Shown here piece by piece: positions 1 through 7,228 of a DNA stretch of 39,503 nt. A model generated the notes under the pieces. The model ran no database searches. It was not told where the DNA came from and saw only the letters and a list, made by a program, of their open reading frames with translations. This DNA is from Indiicoccus explosivorum (GTDB lineage Bacteria > Bacillota > Bacilli > Bacillales_A > Planococcaceae), in NCBI RefSeq assembly GCF_002167005.1, contig NZ_NHTN01000034.1:1-39503 (forward strand). The letters run 5' to 3'. Numbering within the stretch: the stretch's first letter is position 1; each line of letters begins with the position of its first letter. The translations under genes were made by a program, and so were the position numbers.

Positions 1-117
1 TTCGACTCTGCAGCACGCTATTTCGACTCTGCATTGCCGCATTTCGACTCTGCAACCCCCTATTTCGACTCTGCAGCGTCCTATTTCGACTCTGCAGCGC
101 CCTATTTCGACTCTGCA
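1..117. repeat. 21-bp-period tandem array, six copies
   Basis: A 12-base core, TTCGACTCTGCA, recurs at 1, 22, 43, 64, 85 and 106, exactly 21 bases apart. The nine bases between cores vary except for a trailing AT. The first copy abuts the window edge, so the array may continue to the left. The period is seven codons, so several frames stay open and give heptad peptides (FDSA... on the plus strand, CRVE... or LQSRN... on the minus strand). No start with a ribosome binding site is visible. I read it as a non-coding intergenic array, although a repetitive peptide cannot be excluded. The constant part is too short and the variable part too small for a CRISPR array. Confidence 0.9.
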
Positions 118-221
118 ACGCGATCTAACTCTTTAATTTGGATGTTCTGCAGCCAAACGCTCGTTTTCACAGCCGGATTTCTTCTTTAATTAAATCCATC
201 CGCAATATTTCCTTTCGCTGT

Positions 222-274
222 GCATGGATTCCCCTGCAAACGGGAATACAATCCATGTCTGCCCGAGTTCGGGC
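222..274. other. Two hairpins upstream of fda
   Basis: The gene-free stretch 118-386 holds an imperfect inverted repeat (CATGGATT near 224 against AATCCATG near 250-257), followed at once by a perfect hairpin GCCCGA-GT-TCGGGC at 261-274. Neither is followed by a T-run, so they do not look like a terminator. They could be an operator or a leader element for the aldolase gene. The rest of the stretch shows nothing recognisable. Confidence 0.35.
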
Positions 275-293
275 ATGTGGTTCAGCTTGATTT

Positions 294-323
294 TTGCAGG
301 GGAAAACCGGAAACTGGTAAACT
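294..323 (+). promoter_or_regulatory. Possible sigma-A promoter of fda
   Basis: TTGCAG at 294-299 and TAAACT at 318-323 are separated by 18 bases, about 60 bases upstream of the fda start. The -10 box is weak, so this is a tentative call. Confidence 0.3.
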
Positions 324-386
324 GGTCAGTGAAAGGCTTTCCTTATGTTTAATTTTCACCATAAAATTATCGAAGGAGCTGAGAGA

Positions 387-1274
387 ATGAATCAGAAACA
401 GTTCGATACGGTCAAGAATGGAAAAGGGTTTATTGCAGCGCTGGACCAAAGTGGCGGCAGCACGCCGAAAGCCCTGGCGCTGTATGGCGTATCCGAGGCT
501 TCCTATCAGACGGATGAGGAAATGTTCGACCTTGTCCATAAAATGCGGACGCGCATCATTACATCCCCCGCTTTCAATTCCGACAACATCATCGGCGCCA
601 TCCTGTTCGAACAGACGATGGACCGGAAGATCGAAGGCAAGTACACGGCCGATTACCTGTGGGAAGAAAAAGGCGTCGTGCCGTTCCTGAAAATCGACAA
701 AGGACTCGCGGATGAAGAGAATGGTGTCCAGCTCATGAAGGCGATTCCGGGCCTGGATGAACTGCTGAAGCGGGCAAAAGACCGGAACATTTTCGGGACG
801 AAAATGCGGTCGGTCATCAAAAAAGCGAGCCGCGAAGGAATCGAGGATGTCGTCGATCAGCAGTTCGCACTCGCCAAGCAGATTCTCGAAGCCGGCCTCG
901 TGCCGATCATCGAGCCCGAAGTCGACATCAACAGCGCGGACAAAGCACAATCCGAAGCCATTTTGCGCGACGACTTGCGCCGCCATCTCGATGGGCTGAA
1001 TGAAGACCAGAACGTCATGCTGAAACTGTCGATTCCGACGGAAGACAACTTCTACAAAGAGCTGATCGAGCATCCGCGCGTTGTCCGGGTTGTCGCTCTT
1101 TCCGGCGGATACTCGCGCGAGGAGGCGAACGACAAGCTCCGCGCCAACAACGGCCTGATCGCCAGCTTCTCGCGGGCGCTGTCCGAAGGCCTCAACGACC
1201 ACCAGTCGGACGAGGAGTTCAACGAGACGCTCCGCAACTCTGTCGAACAGATCGCTGAAGCTTCACGGACGTAA
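387..1274 (+). CDS. fda: Class I fructose-bisphosphate aldolase
   Basis: This cytoplasmic enzyme interconverts fructose 1,6-bisphosphate with glyceraldehyde 3-phosphate and dihydroxyacetone phosphate in glycolysis and gluconeogenesis. The protein is 295 residues, the usual length of the Staphylococcus-type class I enzyme. It opens with [19 protein letters not shown], and the Schiff-base lysine sits in VMLKLSIP at residue 213. The start at 387 is chosen over an in-frame ATG at 345 because AGGAG lies about 8 bases upstream of it and the family begins near MNQKQFD. It is monocistronic and convergent with the ars operon across a hairpin terminator. Class I enzymes form a Schiff base and need no metal, unlike the class II FbaA common in Bacillus. 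Confidence 0.95.
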   Translation: MNQKQFDTVKNGKGFIAALDQSGGSTPKALALYGVSEASYQTDEEMFDLVHKMRTRIITSPAFNSDNIIGAILFEQTMDRKIEGKYTADYLWEEKGVVPFLKIDKGLADEENGVQLMKAIPGLDELLKRAKDRNIFGTKMRSVIKKASREGIEDVVDQQFALAKQILEAGLVPIIEPEVDINSADKAQSEAILRDDLRRHLDGLNEDQNVMLKLSIPTEDNFYKELIEHPRVVRVVALSGGYSREEANDKLRANNGLIASFSRALSEGLNDHQSDEEFNETLRNSVEQIAEASRT

Positions 1275-1283
1275 GCGAATAAA

Positions 1284-1325
1284 AAAAGAGGCGTTTCCTG
1301 CAAGTCAGGAAACGCTTCTTTTTAT
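1284..1325. terminator. Bidirectional terminator between fda and arsC
   Basis: A perfect 10-bp stem, GCGTTTCCTG (1291-1300) and CAGGAAACGC (1306-1315), has an A-run on its left and a T-rich tail on its right. It can therefore stop transcription of both convergent units. Confidence 0.85.
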
Positions 1326-1382
1326 TGCCGGCACAAAATCCCGGCTCCGCCGCTGCGATGAGGCTCGGCGGTCCTTTTTCAG

Positions 1383-1802
1383 TTACTCCCCAGTTTCCTT
1401 GAACCGTCTGATCCGCTCGCCGATGCCGTCGCGGACTTCCCGGAACACTTCCCATTTCTCTTCCTCGGTGCCTTCCGCTTTTGCCGGATCCGGGAAGCCC
1501 CAATGGTCGCGCTTCACAGAAGGCGGTGTCACCGGACACTTATCCGCCGCATCACCGCAGAGCGTGACAGCGAAATCCGCGTTATTCAGGATATCGATAT
1601 CGATGATGTCCGATGACTGGCCGGAAATGTCGATGCCGGCTTCCGCCATCGCCTTCACCGCTTTCGGGTTCAGGCCGTGCGCTTCAATGCCCGCACTCAG
1701 CACCTGCCATTCGTCGCCGAGGATCTCTTTCCCCCAGCCTTCCGCCATCTGGCTGCGGCAGGAGTTGCCGGTGCACAGGAAGTAGATTGTCTTTTTATCC
1801 AT
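1383..1802 (-). CDS. arsC: Arsenate reductase, thioredoxin-coupled
   Basis: ArsC reduces arsenate to arsenite in the cytoplasm so that ArsB can export it. The protein has 139 residues, the standard length of the low-molecular-weight phosphatase-like (S. aureus pI258) class. The CX5R loop CTGNSCRS is at the N-terminus, with its cysteine near residue 10. The relay cysteines occur in CGDAADKCP, as expected for an enzyme regenerated by thioredoxin through a three-cysteine cascade. The start at 1802 has GGAGAGG upstream; the frame is open further upstream, but that part is not conserved-looking. It is the last gene of the arsR-arsB-arsC operon. Confidence 0.95.
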   Translation of the reverse strand: MDKKTIYFLCTGNSCRSQMAEGWGKEILGDEWQVLSAGIEAHGLNPKAVKAMAEAGIDISGQSSDIIDIDILNNADFAVTLCGDAADKCPVTPPSVKRDHWGFPDPAKAEGTEEEKWEVFREVRDGIGERIRRFKETGE

Positions 1803-1837
1803 CGGAACCTCTCCTTTTTTATTGAATAAAACCGGTT

Positions 1838-3136
1838 TTACAGAATCAGCAGGAGCCACAGATAAAGGCCGACAAGTGTGATGAACAGAGTCGGAATCGT
1901 CAGCAGGATGCCGATTTTGAAGTAGTAGCCCCACGAGATTTTGATGCCTTTCTGCGCCAGGACGTGCAGCCACAGGAGGGTGGCGAGTGAGCCGATCGGC
2001 GTGATTTTCGGGCCGAGGTCCGAGCCGATGACGTTGGCGTAGATGAGCGCTTCTTTTACCGGACCTGTCACGCCGGAATCAGTGATGGCGAGCGCATCGA
2101 TCATGACGGTCGGCATGTTGTTCATGATGGAAGACAGGAAAGCCGCGATGAATCCCATCGAAATGGTCGCGACGAACATCCCTTCTCCAGCCGCCGCTTC
2201 GATGACCCGCGCCAGCACATCGGTCAGTCCGACGTTGCGCAGGCCGTAGACGACGACATACATGCCGATTGAGAAGAACACGACCGCCCACGGTGCGCCT
2301 TTGACGACCGCCATCGTCTCCACCGCATGGCTTCTCCGCGCCATAAGCAGGAAGAAGACCGCGACGGCACCGGCGACGAACGACACCGGGATGCCGAGCG
2401 GTTCGCTCAGGAAGTAGCCGGCGAGGAGGACGGCGAGGACCGCCCACGACAGCCGGAACATCCGCATGTCTTTTATGGCTTCCTTCGGCTTCTTCAGCTG
2501 GCTGAGATCGTAACTCGCCGGGATGTCTTTCCGGAAGTACAAGTACAGCACGAGGAGGCTGGCGCCGAGCGCGAAGAAGTTCGGCACGATCATGCGCGAG
2601 GCGTACTCGGCGAAACCGATGCCGAAGTAATCCGCCGACACGATGTTGACGAGGTTACTGACGACGAGCGGCAGCGAGGTCGTATCGGCGATGAAGCCGC
2701 TCGCCATGATGAACGGGAAGACCATCCGCTCTTTGAAGTCGAGCGCCCGCACCATCGCGAGGACGATCGGCGTCAGGATGAGCGCCGCACCGTCGTTGGC
2801 GAACAGCGCTGCGACGACCGCGCCGAGCAGCGTGACCAGCACGAACATGCGCACGCCGTTCCCTTTGGCGAGGCGCGCCATATGTAAAGCCGCCCATTCG
2901 AAGAAGCCGATCTCATCCAGGATGAGCGAGATCAGGATGATGGCGACGAACGCGAACGTCGCGTTCCAGACGATATCGGCGACCGTGATGACATCATTCA
3001 GGTCGATGACGCCCGCGATAAGGGCGAGAACCGCCCCGCCCATCGCCGGCCAGCCGATCGACAGCCCTCTCGGCTGCCAGATGACGAAAATTAGTGTTAC
3101 GATGAAAATAATGGATGCTGCGATGACTAAACCCAC
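1838..3136 (-). CDS. arsB: Arsenite efflux permease ArsB
   Basis: This integral membrane protein (432 residues, about 10-12 hydrophobic segments over the whole length) extrudes arsenite and antimonite using the proton motive force. The sequence is typical of the ArsB/NhaD ion transporter superfamily: a first helix [17 protein letters not shown], then conserved stretches such as [16 protein letters not shown] and [11 protein letters not shown]. The start is a GTG at 3136 with GGAGG about 8 bases upstream. It lies 15 bases after arsR and 35 bases before arsC, so the three genes form one transcription unit. No ArsA or ArsD is present, which is the usual chromosomal three-gene arrangement. Confidence 0.95.
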   Translation of the reverse strand: MGLVIAASIIFIVTLIFVIWQPRGLSIGWPAMGGAVLALIAGVIDLNDVITVADIVWNATFAFVAIILISLILDEIGFFEWAALHMARLAKGNGVRMFVLVTLLGAVVAALFANDGAALILTPIVLAMVRALDFKERMVFPFIMASGFIADTTSLPLVVSNLVNIVSADYFGIGFAEYASRMIVPNFFALGASLLVLYLYFRKDIPASYDLSQLKKPKEAIKDMRMFRLSWAVLAVLLAGYFLSEPLGIPVSFVAGAVAVFFLLMARRSHAVETMAVVKGAPWAVVFFSIGMYVVVYGLRNVGLTDVLARVIEAAAGEGMFVATISMGFIAAFLSSIMNNMPTVMIDALAITDSGVTGPVKEALIYANVIGSDLGPKITPIGSLATLLWLHVLAQKGIKISWGYYFKIGILLTIPTLFITLVGLYLWLLLIL

Positions 3137-3151
3137 TGACTGACCCTCCGA

Positions 3152-3502
3152 TTATTCACAGGAAATCCGAAGTCCCTGTTTCTCCAGCTCGCTGATGCGT
3201 TCATCCTGATCAGGAACGAACCTGAGGATGTTCTCCACCAGCGCATACAATTCGCTTTCTCTATTGAGCGAATAAAAGATCCATTGCCCTTTGCGTTTTT
3301 CTTTCACGACTCCGAGGTCTTTCAGTTTCCGGAGATGCTGGCTGATCGCGGACTGGCTGATATCGAAAATTGCCACGAATTCACAGACGCAGCAGTCGTT
3401 CTTCTCCAAAAGCTTCACCATCGACAGCCGGGTCTTATCGCCGAGCAGTTTCAGGACCGATGCGGCTTTTTCCAGTTCAAGCTGTGTCGCTTGAGTTTCC
3501 AT
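3152..3502 (-). CDS. arsR: ArsR-family arsenic-responsive repressor
   Basis: This metalloregulatory winged-helix repressor (116 residues) leaves DNA when arsenite binds. The N-terminal LLGDKTRLSMVKLL is followed by the metal-site stretch NDCCVCEF, equivalent to the ELCVCDL motif of ArsR/SmtB proteins, and then by the recognition helix SQSAISQHLRKLKDLGVV. The start at 3502 (METQATQ) has AAAGGGGTGG upstream and is preferred to an in-frame ATG 24 bases further up. It is the first gene of arsRBC and presumably represses its own operon through the palindrome at 3535-3554. Confidence 0.93.
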   Translation of the reverse strand: METQATQLELEKAASVLKLLGDKTRLSMVKLLEKNDCCVCEFVAIFDISQSAISQHLRKLKDLGVVKEKRKGQWIFYSLNRESELYALVENILRFVPDQDERISELEKQGLRISCE

Positions 3503-3531
3503 ACAGTTCCACCCCTTTGTTTCCACTGATC

Positions 3532-3560
3532 ACTATATCAGCATATGCTAATATAAACAA
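3532..3560 (-). promoter_or_regulatory. ars operon promoter with ArsR-type operator in the spacer
   Basis: Read on the minus strand, TTGTTT (3555-3560) and TATAGT (3532-3537) are 17 bases apart. The spacer region is almost exactly the palindrome ATATCAGCATATGCTAATAT (3535-3554), with 9 of 10 positions symmetric. A repressor bound here would block RNA polymerase directly. ArsR binding is inferred from position and symmetry. Confidence 0.75.
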
Positions 3561-3598
3561 CACGATTCAAGGACCTTGTCCCTTTTTCGACAGAAGAG

Positions 3599-3711
3599 CG
3601 CTGCCCGCGCCCTTTCCGCGGACGAACGGTCAAGCCTCCTCGACCGCAAGCGGCCTCCGGGGTCTTGGCCATCCGTTTTTCCGCAGGAGTGGCGCGGACC
3701 GCTCTTTCTTC
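3599..3711 (+). repeat. Dispersed GC-rich repeat, copy A
   Basis: This segment has a diverged second copy in inverse orientation at 38731-38872. Shared blocks include CCGCGGACGAACGG (3616-3629) and CGTTTTTCCGCAGG (3674-3687), with AGCCTCCT and GGGGTCT...GGCCA between them in the same order. It has no convincing gene and resembles the non-coding dispersed elements common in Planococcaceae genomes. It sits in the gene-free stretch 3503-3891, between the ars promoter and the AT-rich island. After it, 3712-3891 is AT-rich with nothing recognisable. Confidence 0.7.
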
Positions 3712-3891
3712 CAGACCCAGCTGGAGCAGTATCTCCTTATCTGACTTGAATAGAATATTGCTTTTCAGCACCACCGAAATAAAATCAAAATTACATTCAC
3801 TTTGGATATAGAGATAAGTAATTCTTTCAGCAAAAAACTAAAAAATGACCTCGAGATTCGCTCATACTTAAACCTCGAAGACTAAAGCTTT

Positions 3892-4893
3892 TCAAAAAGG
3901 TAAGACATCCTTTTCTAAGAAAATTCCATGATATGCTAGATGGTCGTCTAAGTATAGTTTCACTTCATATGAAGAACTATCATTTAATTGGTTAAGATTA
4001 TATGTAATAGCATGCTCGGGCATATACCTATCTTCATCTACTCGATAAATTTGGCCTGAACTTTTTTCCAGAACTCGCAGGGAAGTTTTGAATTTGTCTC
4101 TTCCCTCTCCTTTATTTATTGAAAGAACAATTTCATTTTTAGATAAGTGAACTTCTTCTACGAAAGTCCAATTTCCATAATAGAAATTGTTACGAGAATC
4201 TATCATTACGATATCTTTATATTTTTTTCTGGTATCTCTATCTAATGTATTTAAAAAAGTTTCCTTCTCTGCAGAGCTCCTGACGACAATAAACTTAAGA
4301 CTTTCTAATGAACATTTTTCTGGGACTATTAATTCTGCATGCCTATGAATTTTGATGTGTCCCTCAGTTTCGGTATTGTAGCTGCCTTCATGGTAAATAG
4401 ATTTGAAGGGCATTCGCGCAAAATCTTCTGATCTGCTAAAAGACTGATCTTCTACAGCCAAGTTACCGTAGGAGAATTGAGTATCGCTTCTCGTTAACAT
4501 TTCTTTGATATCAAACAACAAGAAAACAGGAACTGGGCAATGAGCATTTAAACTGCTTAGAGTTGTGGATCCTCTTATTCCCTCGTTCCTGTATTGTGTT
4601 GGTGTTTTAGGTCTGAAATAGAATCTTACATAGTTCTTCCAATTTTCATTTGTATGATTAATTACTTCCGAACTGGCGTTATCCACTTTCATAACCCCTA
4701 GTTCTTCAGCTGTCTTCCTCGAATATATGAAGCCTGATTGAAGCACCGAGACCGCATTTTGTAAATCTGTAAAGTGATAGACAAATCTAGGAATCAATTT
4801 TCGTTTGATTGGCGGAAGACCGGTATCAATCGCTCCTGAAATTAACTGGTCGATTAGTTCTTCAAAATGCTCCGAGTTACTTTTTAAGTTCAT
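3892..4893 (-). CDS. darT: DarT-like DNA ADP-ribosyltransferase toxin with extra C-terminal domain
   Basis: DarT toxins transfer ADP-ribose from NAD+ to thymidine (or guanosine) in single-stranded DNA and block replication. Family landmarks appear in order: YHFTDLQNAVSVLQSG (from residue 39, with the NAD-contacting histidine at 40), YVRFYFRPKTPTQY (88-101), a SYGNLA stretch (142-146), and HAELIVP with the presumed catalytic glutamate at 187. The protein is 333 residues, whereas classic DarT is roughly 200-230. The extra 110-120 residues after about 215 look beta-rich and match nothing I recognise. The start has a strong AAGGAGG located inside the upstream gene, and the two genes overlap by 17 bases, so translation is probably coupled. 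Here the toxin follows the antitoxin, the reverse of the usual order. The family call is good; the exact base modified cannot be told. Confidence 0.8.
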   Translation of the reverse strand: MNLKSNSEHFEELIDQLISGAIDTGLPPIKRKLIPRFVYHFTDLQNAVSVLQSGFIYSRKTAEELGVMKVDNASSEVINHTNENWKNYVRFYFRPKTPTQYRNEGIRGSTTLSSLNAHCPVPVFLLFDIKEMLTRSDTQFSYGNLAVEDQSFSRSEDFARMPFKSIYHEGSYNTETEGHIKIHRHAELIVPEKCSLESLKFIVVRSSAEKETFLNTLDRDTRKKYKDIVMIDSRNNFYYGNWTFVEEVHLSKNEIVLSINKGEGRDKFKTSLRVLEKSSGQIYRVDEDRYMPEHAITYNLNQLNDSSSYEVKLYLDDHLAYHGIFLEKDVLPF

Positions 4894-5848
4894 AGAAGTC
4901 TTCCTCCTTGCCCAGTTTCAAACGATTGAACGGTTGGGGTATTAGCCGAATCCCGTTAGTAAAATCTGTCTCGGTTCTATAAGAATGGGAAATAGCAACC
5001 GTTTCGACGTAATCTAATTGATTGAACAGACTCAAAACAAGACCACTTACGTTTGTTAAACCTTCCGGTAAGTCTTGTAAACTTGCAAATCCATTCTTTC
5101 TAAGAAAGCGCCAGAATCCTGCTAATTGCAACTTGGTCACAAAATACTCCTTAGATTCACTTGAAAATGCTATGGTAGGAATTGCACTGATATCATCATT
5201 CGATTCAACTTCAGGAAAAAAGTTCTGTTCTTCCTTCTCAAGATTAATGACTATTACTCTCCAATTTTTGTTATTGTATTTAACTGTCTCCCTTTTAGTG
5301 ATTAAAGCCAATACATCTTCCCATACTTCATTAAAACTCAAAACTTGTGGCATTGATTGGAGCCATTCTTTAATTTCCTTTGTTCGCTTGTGTTCGGGAC
5401 TTACACTTTTATCAGATAAATGAATGTAGATTTCAATAGGTAGTGGTCTTAAGTACTTTTCCATCAATGGCTTTACCTCTTGCTCCCAATCCAACCCTCC
5501 ATTTCCACAGCCAAGCAAAGGAAATGATATTGAAGTAATTCCTTTTTCTTCATATGTCTCCACAAATTTCTTTAATCCTGCCTCAATATATTCTATCTTC
5601 GATGGTGATTTCCAGTGTTGTTTAGTAGGAAAGTTAAGAATCCACTTGTGAGGGGTTTTATAAATCCATAATTGTCCAGTATTAAATAAATTTTTCTCGC
5701 ATAAATCTCTATACTGCTCGAACATGTCCGGGTAAATCTCTTTAAATCTTTTCGCGATCCCTTTTCCCATGACACCTACAGTATTAACTGTATTAACTAA
5801 TACTTGAGCAGGACTCTCGAAGAGATCTTTTTTGACATAGGTAATCAT
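4877..5848 (-). CDS. darG: DarG-like macrodomain antitoxin (DNA ADP-ribose glycohydrolase)
   Basis: DarG removes ADP-ribose from DNA and so reverses DarT. Residues 1-150 form a clear DarG-type macrodomain: NTVNTVGVMGKGIA (19-32), FPTKQHWKSPSKIEYIEAGL (73-92, with a lysine at 80) and FPLLGCGNGGLDW (109-121). Residue 80 matches by number the catalytic lysine reported for Thermus DarG, but I have not aligned them. The remaining 170 residues should hold the toxin-binding part, yet they do not resemble the usual DarG C-terminus. They include LAGFWRFLRKNGFASLQDL and an aromatic or charged tail. The gene is first in a two-gene operon. The start at 5848 has GGTGAAG upstream. Confidence 0.85.
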   Translation of the reverse strand: MITYVKKDLFESPAQVLVNTVNTVGVMGKGIAKRFKEIYPDMFEQYRDLCEKNLFNTGQLWIYKTPHKWILNFPTKQHWKSPSKIEYIEAGLKKFVETYEEKGITSISFPLLGCGNGGLDWEQEVKPLMEKYLRPLPIEIYIHLSDKSVSPEHKRTKEIKEWLQSMPQVLSFNEVWEDVLALITKRETVKYNNKNWRVIVINLEKEEQNFFPEVESNDDISAIPTIAFSSESKEYFVTKLQLAGFWRFLRKNGFASLQDLPEGLTNVSGLVLSLFNQLDYVETVAISHSYRTETDFTNGIRLIPQPFNRLKLGKEEDFYELKK

Positions 5849-5879
5849 TTTTCTTCACCGCCATTCCAGTTTAGGTATA

Positions 5880-5909
5880 ATTATAAGCTTAACTCTTAAT
5901 CAGTTCTAA
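5880..5909 (-). promoter_or_regulatory. Possible promoter of the darG-darT operon
   Basis: On the minus strand a perfect TATAAT (complement of 5880-5885) lies 32 bases upstream of the darG start. TTAGAA about 18 bases further up is a poor -35 match. The surrounding repeated TTAA/CTTAA words could form an autoregulatory site, but no clean palindrome is visible. Confidence 0.45.
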
Positions 5910-5953
5910 CTTAAAGTTTCCTTAATGTAACGCTTCTAATTTACCGATCTGAG

Positions 5954-6247
5954 TCATTCTACTAGTTTCTTATTCACATACAGAATCGTGCCGACACCAT
6001 AGGCGAGAATCACCGGAGCCAGAAAGGAATCCTGATACGGGATATGGATAAGTCCGTTCAGCAGCATGAACAGGCCGCTGTTCAGAAGGAAGAAACCGGC
6101 GATTTTCGCCAGCCGGTCCTTGTCCCGCACACGAGCCTGATTGAAGCCGGACAGGACCCATGTCTGTTTGCGGATCCCAACAAAATATGCGCAGAAGAAA
6201 AAAAGAAAGGAAATCACAATTAAGTTAACGTCAACATCAAATGCCAT
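5954..6247 (-). CDS. DUF3784-family small membrane protein
   Basis: This 97-residue protein has three hydrophobic segments (about 8-24, 47-65 and 72-90). Between the first and second lies GFNQARVRDKDRLAKIAGFF, the pattern of the DUF3784 family (a short cytoplasmic loop, then a K-x-A-K-x-x-G-like start to helix two). Its function is unknown. The start at 6247 has AAAGGGTGG upstream and lies 16 bases after the HAAS-type gene. It is therefore the third gene of the padR operon and probably acts in the same envelope or transport process. Confidence 0.7.
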   Translation of the reverse strand: MAFDVDVNLIVISFLFFFCAYFVGIRKQTWVLSGFNQARVRDKDRLAKIAGFFLLNSGLFMLLNGLIHIPYQDSFLAPVILAYGVGTILYVNKKLVE

Positions 6248-6263
6248 CGAACCACCCTTTCAA

Positions 6264-6743
6264 TTACCGCTGCCACTCAAGGGAAAGCAGAAACAGGCCG
6301 AGTGCAAAAATCAGGAAACTGTAACTCCACAAGAAACCGTGGTTGTTCACCTTATGCGGATTCTTCCGGTAATAAGCGAGCGCGAACGGTTTTTTCGTAA
6401 TCATCATATAAGAAGAGATGAAAAGCATATAAAGTCCGATCGGCGCGTAGGTGTACGGTGAAACAGCAGCCACTCCGGCGGCAAGCAATGCTGCGGTCAG
6501 CGGCAAAGAAAGCTTGCTTCTCTTATTGTCACCGGCAAGGTTCTGTGCGAGTTCCGCCGGATTCCCGAATTCGCGATACAGTTCGGCTTTCAATTCCTGT
6601 CCAGATTTCCCTTCCCGGTCGTGCTCCTCCAGAAATGCGTGGATATGGGCTTTCAGTTCCTCAAACTCCGCACTATTAATAGAATATCCATCCGACTCCT
6701 GTTCGACTGCTAGTATATATGTTTCATATACATTCCGCTTCAT
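6264..6743 (-). CDS. HAAS/DUF1700-type membrane protein partner of PadR
   Basis: The 159-residue protein has a charged N-terminal helical domain (about 1-85: EFEELKAHIHAFLEEHDREG... and ELYREFGNPAELAQNLAGD) typical of HAAS signalling domains. Three or four membrane helices follow it. Such proteins are habitually encoded next to PadR regulators and are thought to link them to membrane state or to transport. The start ATG overlaps the padR stop by four bases (ATGA), which implies translational coupling. The call rests on domain pattern plus context; the biochemical role is unknown. Confidence 0.65.
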   Translation of the reverse strand: MKRNVYETYILAVEQESDGYSINSAEFEELKAHIHAFLEEHDREGKSGQELKAELYREFGNPAELAQNLAGDNKRSKLSLPLTAALLAAGVAAVSPYTYAPIGLYMLFISSYMMITKKPFALAYYRKNPHKVNNHGFLWSYSFLIFALGLFLLSLEWQR

Positions 6744-7084
6744 GTCTCCTCACCTCCGCTTTCGTCGAGTGACGATAGCGCCCCGTAAAAGTTCCGGTAC
6801 GTCTCCATCCGGTTTTTGAGTGCTTTACGGCCAGCATCCGTAATAAAATAATATTTCTTCTGTGGTCCATTTTCTGAATCGGCCCAGTAGTAATCGATGA
6901 AGTCATTGACATGCAGCCGCTTCAAGACCGGATAAATTGCACTGCCGCCGAGCGACAGTTCACCTGTCTCCTGCAATTTTTTCGTAATCTCATATCCATA
7001 CATCGGCTTCGATTTGAGCAGCAGCAGGACCGCAAGTTCGAAGCTTCCCTTCTTCAATTGGAACAGCCACTTATCGCCCATCAT
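6740..7084 (-). CDS. PadR-family transcriptional regulator
   Basis: This small winged-helix regulator (114 residues) shows the PadR signature: KGSFELAVLLLLKSKPMYGY, the helix EITKKLQETGELSLGGSAIYPVLKRL, and the wing ENGPQKKYYFITDAGRKAL. It is first in an operon with the HAAS and DUF3784 membrane proteins and divergent from the DUF2207 gene. Two ATG codons are adjacent (7084 and 7081); AAGGA lies upstream of both. Autoregulation through the inverted repeat at 7124-7146 is likely. The effector is unknown. Confidence 0.9.
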   Translation of the reverse strand: MMGDKWLFQLKKGSFELAVLLLLKSKPMYGYEITKKLQETGELSLGGSAIYPVLKRLHVNDFIDYYWADSENGPQKKYYFITDAGRKALKNRMETYRNFYGALSSLDESGGEET

Positions 7085-7118
7085 TCACCGCTTCCTTCTT
7101 TCTCTCATTTTACAATAA

Positions 7119-7153
7119 ATGACACTATATTTCAATGAGATATAGTATGTTCA
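7119..7153. promoter_or_regulatory. Divergent padR/DUF2207 promoters sharing a palindrome
   Basis: A perfect 7-bp inverted repeat, ACTATAT (7124-7130) and ATATAGT (7140-7146), is shared by two overlapping promoters. Rightward: ATGACA (7119-7124), 16 bases, TATAGT (7141-7146). Leftward: TGAACA (complement of 7148-7153), 18 bases, TATAGT (complement of 7124-7129). A regulator on the palindrome would control both directions. PadR is the obvious candidate. Confidence 0.65.
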
Positions 7154-7228
7154 TTGGAGACATGCATTTTCTCATTTTTGAAACCTTTCACTAACTGTCG
7201 TCGTAAAGTAAGACAAGAGGTGATCGAA

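Larger units (their letters stand above)
3712..5945. other. AT-rich island carrying the DarTG-like pair
   Basis: Base composition changes abruptly from GC-rich ars DNA to AT-rich DNA near 3712, and back near 5945 just before the DUF3784 gene. Codon use inside (AAA, ATT, TTA) is unlike that of the neighbours. The island holds only the two overlapping toxin-antitoxin genes and their promoter region. No integrase, transposase, tRNA or obvious direct repeat marks the ends. The composition points to recent horizontal acquisition; the boundaries are by eye. Confidence 0.7.

Noticed and set aside
1-117. CRISPR array
   Set aside because: The constant core is 12 bases and the variable part 9 bases, far too short for repeats and spacers, and no cas gene is present.
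282-1202. 306-codon open frame on the minus strand across fda
   Set aside because: It is antisense to a clear aldolase gene; its peptide has no recognisable domain, and such shadows are expected in GC-rich DNA.
2327-2887. 186-codon plus-strand open frame inside arsB
   Set aside because: It is antisense to arsB, with an Arg/Asp/His-rich composition typical of a shadow frame.
3538-3774. 78-codon minus-strand open frame over the dispersed repeat
   Set aside because: It runs through the ars promoter and the repeat, has no ribosome site, and its codons follow the repeat.
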